From an uncultured Christensenellaceae bacterium (lineage in GTDB: Bacteria; Bacillota; Clostridia; Christensenellales; UBA3700): a DNA stretch of 8,719 bases. The DNA lies in contig CABKMX010000031.1 of NCBI GenBank assembly GCA_902373595.1, positions 1 to 8,719 on the forward strand, read 5' to 3'. Positions 5,622 through 8,719 of the stretch are shown here, in pieces (the stretch's first letter is position 1; each line of letters begins with the position of its first letter). Position numbers and translations under genes: made by a program. The notes beneath the pieces were generated by a model. That model was not told the DNA's origin. It saw only the letters and a program-made list of their open reading frames with translations, and ran no database searches.

Positions 5622-6377
5622 TCAGCCGTTGTATTTGACGACTTGCGAGAAGTCGACCGCCTTGAGCGACGCTCCTCCGATGAGTCCGCCGTCAATCTGA
5701 GGCATCGCCATCAGCTCTTTTGCGTTCTTGGGATTCATCGAGCCGCCGTATTGGATGCGAACTCTCTCCTCGGCGTTCTTCTCGCCGTAGAGCTCGCCCA
5801 TCGTGCGACGAATGATCGCGATTGTGTCGTTCGCGTCTTGAGCGGTCGCGGTCTTGCCGGTGCCGATTGCCCAAACGGGCTCGTACGCGATGACGATGTT
5901 GTCGAGGTCCGCGGCGTCGACGCCGTCGAACGCGCCCTTGGTCTGTCTGACGAGCACTTCTTCGACCTTGCCTCCCTCTCTCTCCTCGAGGGTCTCGCCG
6001 ACGCAGATGATGGGCTTGAGTCCCTTTGCAAGCGCGGTCTTGACGCGCTTGTTGACGGTCTCGTCCGTCTCGCCGAAGTATTGACGGCGTTCGCTGTGTC
6101 CGATGATGACGTACTCGACGCCCTGTTCGAGCAACATATCGGCGCTGATCTCACCGGTGAAGGCTCCCTTTTCCGCCCAATGCACGTTCTCCGCGCCCAG
6201 CTTGATGTTGGTGCCTTTGATTGCGTCGCCGGCAGCCCAAATGCTGGTGTACGGCACGCAGATGACGACCTCCGCCTCGGCGTCCGCGACGAGCGGAATG
6301 AGATCGTTGAGCAGCGCATAGGTCTGCGCCTTGGTGTTGTTCATCTTCCAGTTGCCTGCAATGATGGGTCTTCTCAT
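5622..6377 (-). CDS. tpiA: Triosephosphate isomerase
   Basis: TpiA interconverts dihydroxyacetone phosphate and glyceraldehyde-3-phosphate in glycolysis as a cytoplasmic TIM-barrel homodimer. The 251-aa length is standard. Catalytic and binding motifs are complete: GNWKMN with N9 and K11; IIGHSERR with the electrophile H94; AYEPVWAIGTGKTAT with catalytic base E166 and the phosphate-gripping loop 6; YGGS (210-213); and the phosphate-binding GLIGGASL (231-238). The ribosome site TGAGAGG (6384-6390) is 6 nt before the ATG. It starts 16 nt after the pgk stop codon, so the two genes are surely co-transcribed from the promoter upstream of pgk. The bidirectional terminator follows about 10 nt after its stop. 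Nothing is missing or unusual. Confidence 0.98.
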   Translation of the reverse strand: MRRPIIAGNWKMNNTKAQTYALLNDLIPLVADAEAEVVICVPYTSIWAAGDAIKGTNIKLGAENVHWAEKGAFTGEISADMLLEQGVEYVIIGHSERRQYFGETDETVNKRVKTALAKGLKPIICVGETLEEREGGKVEEVLVRQTKGAFDGVDAADLDNIVIAYEPVWAIGTGKTATAQDANDTIAIIRRTMGELYGEKNAEERVRIQYGGSMNPKNAKELMAMPQIDGGLIGGASLKAVDFSQVVKYNG

Positions 6378-6393
6378 GATATACCTCTCAAAA

Positions 6394-7713
6394 TTACTTC
6401 TTGTCGTTGAGGCATGCGATGCCCGGGAGCACCTTGCCTTCGAACAGCTCCAGCGACGCGCCGCCGCCCGTGGAGATGTGGGTCATCTTGTCCGCAAAGC
6501 CGAGCTGCTTGACCGCGGCAGCGCTGTCTCCGCCGCCGATGATTGTCGTCGCGCCCTTTGCGTCCGCCATAGCCTGTGCAACGGCGATTGTGCCCTTCGC
6601 GAGCGTCGGGTTCTCGAATACGCCCATCGGGCCGTTCCAGATGACCGTCTTCGCGCTCTTTATGACGTCGGCGAACAGCTTCTTTGTCTTGTCGCCGATG
6701 TCGAGTCCCATCTTGTCGGCAGGGATTGCATTGACGTCGACCGTCTCGACCGCGATCTCGGCGTCGATGGGGTCGGGGAACGCCGCCGCAACGACGGTGT
6801 CGACCGGCAGATAGATTGTCTTGCCGAGCTCTTTCGCCTTGGCGAGCATGTCCTTGCAATAGTCCATCTTCTCGTTGTCGACCAGCGACTTGCCGACCTC
6901 ATAGCCCTGCGCCGCGAGGAAGGTGTACGCCATGCCGCCGCCGATGATGAGGCTGTCGCACTTGTTGAGCAGGTTGTCGATGACCTTGAGCTTGTCCGCG
7001 ACCTTCGCACCGCCGAGCACCGCGACGAACGGTCTCTCGGGCGCCTCGAGCGCGTGAGCCATGACTTTGAGCTCCTTCTCGATCAGGAAGCCGCAGACCG
7101 CGGTCTTGACAAAGCCGTATTCGACGATCGCCGCGGTCGAAGCGTGCGAACGGTGCGCTGTGCCGAAAGCGTCGTTGACATAGATGTCGCAATAGGAAGC
7201 GAGCTGACGGCAGAACTCTTCGCCTCTGCCCTCCTCCTCCGCATAGAAACGCAGATTCTCGAGCAGCACGCACTCGCCGTTCTTGCATGCGGCGACCTTC
7301 GCCTTCGCGTCCTCGCCGACGACGTCCTTTGCGAACGTCACTTTGCCGCCGAGCAGCTCGTTGAGCCTGTCCGCAACCGGCTTGAGCGTGAGTTTGACGG
7401 GATCGTTCTTGAGCGCCTTGGCGATGTACGCCTCTGTCGCGGCGGCTCTCTCGTTCTCGGGAAGAGCCTCGACCGCCTTCTTTTCCTTCTTGGTCAGACC
7501 GACCTTTGCGCTGAGAATGCTGTGCGGCTTGCCCATATGGGAGCAAAGGATGACCTTTGCGCCGTGCTGCATCAAATATTCGATCGTCGGCAACGCGCCG
7601 ATGATGCGAGTATCGTCGGTGATTACGCCGTCCTTCATCGGGACGTTGAAGTCCACTCTGACGAGGCAGCGCTTGCCGTTGACGTCTACGTCTCTGATTG
7701 TCATCTTGTCCAT
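6394..7713 (-). CDS. pgk: Phosphoglycerate kinase with an extra segment in the N-domain
   Basis: Pgk transfers the acyl phosphate of 1,3-bisphosphoglycerate to ADP, giving ATP and 3-phosphoglycerate. At 439 aa it is about 40 longer than usual bacterial enzymes. N-domain substrate motifs are present: RVDFNVP (19-25), DDTRI with R36, SHMGKP (58-63), LENLRF (151-156) and DAFGTAHR (181-188). So are the C-domain nucleotide motifs: LGGAKVADK (233-241), WNGPMGVFE (359-367), GGGDSAAA (393-400) and STGGGASLE (414-422). The extra length lies at about residues 64-108, between SHMGKP and LKPVADRL, where most homologues have about ten residues. It is Lys/Ala/Glu-rich and looks helical. The ATG has a textbook AAGGAG (7720-7725) 6 nt upstream; a second ATG three codons in is less well placed. 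It is the first gene of the pgk-tpiA operon and is divergent from the second XRE gene. Confidence 0.97.
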   Translation of the reverse strand: MDKMTIRDVDVNGKRCLVRVDFNVPMKDGVITDDTRIIGALPTIEYLMQHGAKVILCSHMGKPHSILSAKVGLTKKEKKAVEALPENERAAATEAYIAKALKNDPVKLTLKPVADRLNELLGGKVTFAKDVVGEDAKAKVAACKNGECVLLENLRFYAEEEGRGEEFCRQLASYCDIYVNDAFGTAHRSHASTAAIVEYGFVKTAVCGFLIEKELKVMAHALEAPERPFVAVLGGAKVADKLKVIDNLLNKCDSLIIGGGMAYTFLAAQGYEVGKSLVDNEKMDYCKDMLAKAKELGKTIYLPVDTVVAAAFPDPIDAEIAVETVDVNAIPADKMGLDIGDKTKKLFADVIKSAKTVIWNGPMGVFENPTLAKGTIAVAQAMADAKGATTIIGGGDSAAAVKQLGFADKMTHISTGGGASLELFEGKVLPGIACLNDKK

Positions 7714-7719
7714 AGTTAT

Positions 7720-7742
7720 CTCCTTGGACGGCAGCTCCGTCC
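7720..7742 (-). promoter_or_regulatory. Leader hairpin next to the strong pgk ribosome site
   Basis: On the minus strand GGACGG (7737-7742) pairs with CCGTCC (7726-7731) around AGCTG, and AAGGAG (7720-7725) follows with no gap. The hairpin leaves the ribosome site exposed. It may stabilise the 5' end or be a target of post-transcriptional control. Confidence 0.5.
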
Positions 7743-7766
7743 GTATGATAAAATTTTCACGCTTAT

Positions 7767-7796
7767 ATTATATCATTGCGCGCAAACTTTTTACAA
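7767..7796 (-). promoter_or_regulatory. Extended -10 promoter of the pgk-tpiA operon
   Basis: On the minus strand a perfect TGATATAAT (-10 at 7767-7772, with the TGn extension) is preceded at 18 nt by TTGTAA (7791-7796). The start point is expected near 7760, giving a leader of about 46 nt. Confidence 0.8.
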
Positions 7797-7838
7797 GTAT
7801 ATATGCGTAAATGTTTTGTCAAAATGACGTAAAGCGAA

Positions 7839-7862
7839 GCGGAGAGACCTCCGCCTCTCCGC
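7839..7862. repeat. 8-bp inverted repeat between pgk and the second XRE gene
   Basis: GCGGAGAG (7839-7846) and CTCTCCGC (7855-7862) are perfect inverted copies around ACCTCCGC. That loop also contains CTCCGC, which can pair with GCGGAG instead. No T run follows on either strand, so an intrinsic terminator is unlikely. Its role is unknown. Confidence 0.5.
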
Positions 7863-7879
7863 CGAAATCCGCAGACGGA

Positions 7880-7894
7880 TATATCGACGATATA
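7880..7894. promoter_or_regulatory. 15-bp perfect palindrome, possible operator
   Basis: TATATCGACGATATA is two 7-bp arms around a central A. It sits midway between the pgk promoter and the XRE operators, a suitable place for a regulator serving either gene. The protein partner is unknown. Confidence 0.4.
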
Positions 7895-7912
7895 CCCGTT
7901 ATTTTTATTTTG

Positions 7913-7930
7913 TTCCCATTTTAGTGGGAA
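7913..7930. promoter_or_regulatory. Operator 1, inverted repeat TTCCCA-N6-TGGGAA
   Basis: The sequence is TTCCCATTTTAGTGGGAA. It repeats the arms of operator 2 exactly, 29 bp away centre to centre. Its left arm coincides with the only plausible -35 box of the downstream XRE gene. Paired 18-bp operators beside a Cro/CI-type gene are typical of autorepression. Confidence 0.7.
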
Positions 7931-7942
7931 GTCGACTAAAAT
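7913..7942 (+). promoter_or_regulatory. Probable promoter of the second XRE gene, embedded in operators
   Basis: TTCCCA (7913-7918, 4 of 6 consensus bases), an 18-nt spacer and TAAAAT (7937-7942) give a start point near 7949. The -35 box is the left arm of operator 1, and the last -10 base is the first base of operator 2. Bound repressor would block polymerase. Confidence 0.45.
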
Positions 7943-7959
7943 TCCCAATTTTGTGGGAA
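7942..7959. promoter_or_regulatory. Operator 2, inverted repeat TTCCCA-N6-TGGGAA
   Basis: The sequence is TTCCCAATTTTGTGGGAA. It spans the predicted start point. Its right arm also provides GGGAAG (7955-7960), the only Shine-Dalgarno-like stretch, 8 nt before the ATG at 7969. DNA operator and ribosome site therefore overlap. Confidence 0.7.
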
Positions 7960-7968
7960 GATAGTTAT

Positions 7969-8175
7969 ATGGACGCGACATTCGGAGAACGATTGAGAGA
8001 ACTGCGCAAAGACGCCGGCATCGGTCAGATTGCGCTTGCCGAAAAGCTGGGCGTGGGCAAGTCGATAATCAGCCTTTGGGAGTTGAACAAATGCGAACCG
8101 ACCCTGTCCAATCTCGTCGCAATCGCGCGCTTTTTCGACGTATCGCTCGACTGGCTGGCGGGGCTTGAAGACTGA
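7969..8175 (+). CDS. Small XRE-family HTH regulator with twin upstream operators
   Basis: This 68-aa Cro/CI-type protein is one helix-turn-helix domain. It begins FGERLRELRKDAG (5-17, helix 1), then GQIALAEKLGV (19-29, helix 2), GKSIISLWELNKCEP (30-44, recognition helix and the usual W-E turn), LSNLVAIARFFDVSLDWLAGLED (46-68). The ending DVSLDWLAGLED is typical of XRE proteins of Firmicutes. A GTG at 7924 would extend it by 15 residues, but that codon lies inside operator 1 and adds no domain, so the ATG at 7969 is chosen. The two inverted repeats directly upstream suggest autorepression. The gene is divergent from pgk and convergent with the broken nitroreductase gene. The recognition helix differs from that of the other XRE protein in the window, so the two probably bind different sites. 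Confidence 0.92.
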   Translation: MDATFGERLRELRKDAGIGQIALAEKLGVGKSIISLWELNKCEPTLSNLVAIARFFDVSLDWLAGLED

Positions 8176-8180
8176 CAGCC

Positions 8181-8197
8181 CGTCCGACAGGCGGACG
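8181..8197 (+). repeat. Small hairpin after the second XRE gene
   Basis: CGTCCG (8181-8186) and CGGACG (8192-8197) pair over 6 bp around ACAGG. The next T-rich stretch, GTTTTG, is 8 nt away, so it is at best an accessory terminator. Confidence 0.4.
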
Positions 8198-8211
8198 TAG
8201 TCGCGTTTTGC

Positions 8212-8245
8212 AAAAAATCGGGACCGAAAATTCGGTCCCTTTGTC
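8212..8245. terminator. Bidirectional terminator between the second XRE gene and the nitroreductase gene
   Basis: GGGACCGA (8220-8227) pairs with TCGGTCCC (8232-8239) around AAAT. On the minus strand the hairpin is followed by GATTTTTT, a good U tail for the nitroreductase transcript. On the plus strand only TTT follows, so it is weaker in that direction. Confidence 0.8.
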
Positions 8246-8263
8246 GTCTTTCGTTTTGCGCAA

Positions 8264-8719
8264 TCACACGCGGTAGACCCAATCGCTCTTGCGCGGCTTG
8301 GGCGCGGCGATCTCGCCGTCGGGATAGCCGAGCGCGACATGTCCGACGCCGATGTATTCGCCCTCTATACCCAGCTTTGCGAGCAGCTTTTTGCCCCACT
8401 CGCCCTCGAGTTCTTCCTTTGCGCGGTGGATCCAGCACGACCCCACACCGAGCGACCACGCGGCGTTCATCAAATTGGAGATTACGCATGTGCCGTCATA
8501 CACGTCGGTCGGGCGCTTTTTGGCGGCGACGAGCAATATCACCGGCGCGCCGTAAAACGGATCGCCGTCTCTGCCGGCAATCTCGGCGTTGAGTTCGGAC
8601 ACCTCGGCGCACCTCGGGATCGGTGATTACGATGATGATCGGACTCTGCTGTCCCATGCCGGTGGGAGCATATTCGCCTGCCTTCAAGATCTCGTCCAAC
8701 ACGTTTTCGGGGACGGGAT
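8264..8719 (-). pseudogene. Nitroreductase-family gene with frameshift, 5' end outside window
   Basis: The family comprises FMN-dependent NAD(P)H oxidoreductases acting on nitro compounds, quinones or related substrates. One minus-strand frame enters at the right edge and reads VLDEILKAGEYAPTGMGQQS, then PIIIVITDPEVR, the usual FMN-binding N-terminal region. Homology then jumps to another frame: VSELNAEIAGRDGDPFYGAP, CVISNLMNAAWSLGVGSCWI, GEYIGVGHVALGYPDG, ending KSDWVYRV. The jump lies at about 8604-8612, where the coding strand reads GTGCGCCGAGGTG. Adding back one GC (GTGCGCGCCGAGGTG) restores EVRAEVSELNAE, which fits the family, so a 2-nt loss in a CG repeat is the simplest cause. The restored length would be normal for a small nitroreductase of about 170 aa. 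It may be a true pseudogene or a sequencing error. The C-terminal part alone (from a GTG at 8602) is unlikely to be functional. Confidence 0.85.

Noticed and set aside
5643..6410. 255-codon plus-strand open frame opposite tpiA
   Set aside because: It is a shadow of the fully conserved tpiA and has no start signals.
6331..7827. 498-codon plus-strand open frame opposite pgk
   Set aside because: It is an antisense shadow of pgk caused by GC-rich third positions. It has no motifs and crosses the pgk promoter.
7924..7968. GTG start extending the second XRE protein by 15 residues
   Set aside because: The GTG lies inside operator 1 and upstream of the predicted start point. The ATG at 7969 begins the usual XRE N-terminus.

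Overview
The window looks like a bacterial chromosome from a moderately GC-rich Firmicutes lineage, probably an uncultured gut-type Clostridia. This rests on the Clostridia-style 2,3-bisphosphoglycerate-independent mutase, the DUF3737 protein, AGAGG/AAGGAG ribosome sites, near-consensus sigma-A promoters and hairpin-plus-T terminators. The species cannot be fixed from the sequence. I see no rRNA, tRNA, CRISPR or insertion sequence.

Left part (1-2400). A minus-strand gene leaves the left edge. It joins an RNA polymerase alpha C-terminal-like helix-hairpin-helix domain, a long charged linker and WG repeats. Its promoter would start transcription on the A of the ATG, so its mRNA should be leaderless. 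Divergent from it is a plus-strand gene for two Cys4 zinc ribbons followed by a very acidic tail. An unrecognised 216-aa protein follows, behind a terminator-like hairpin.

Middle (2380-4978). On the minus strand are a DUF3737 beta-helix protein with its own consensus promoter and gpmI, which has an extended -10 promoter and a UUCG-loop terminator.

Right part (5239-8719). A small XRE-type regulator on the plus strand is divergent from gpmI and shares a bidirectional terminator with the pgk-tpiA operon on the minus strand. A second small XRE regulator is divergent from pgk, and its promoter region carries two near-identical 18-bp inverted repeats. At the right edge is a nitroreductase-family gene, cut by the window and broken by an apparent 2-nt deletion.

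The layout suggests lower glycolysis (Pgk, TpiA, GpmI) split into two transcription units, each facing away from its own small XRE gene. Whether these regulators control the glycolytic genes is inference. The points most worth checking are the twin operators, the leaderless alpha-CTD/WG gene, the zinc-ribbon/acidic protein and the long insertion in Pgk.
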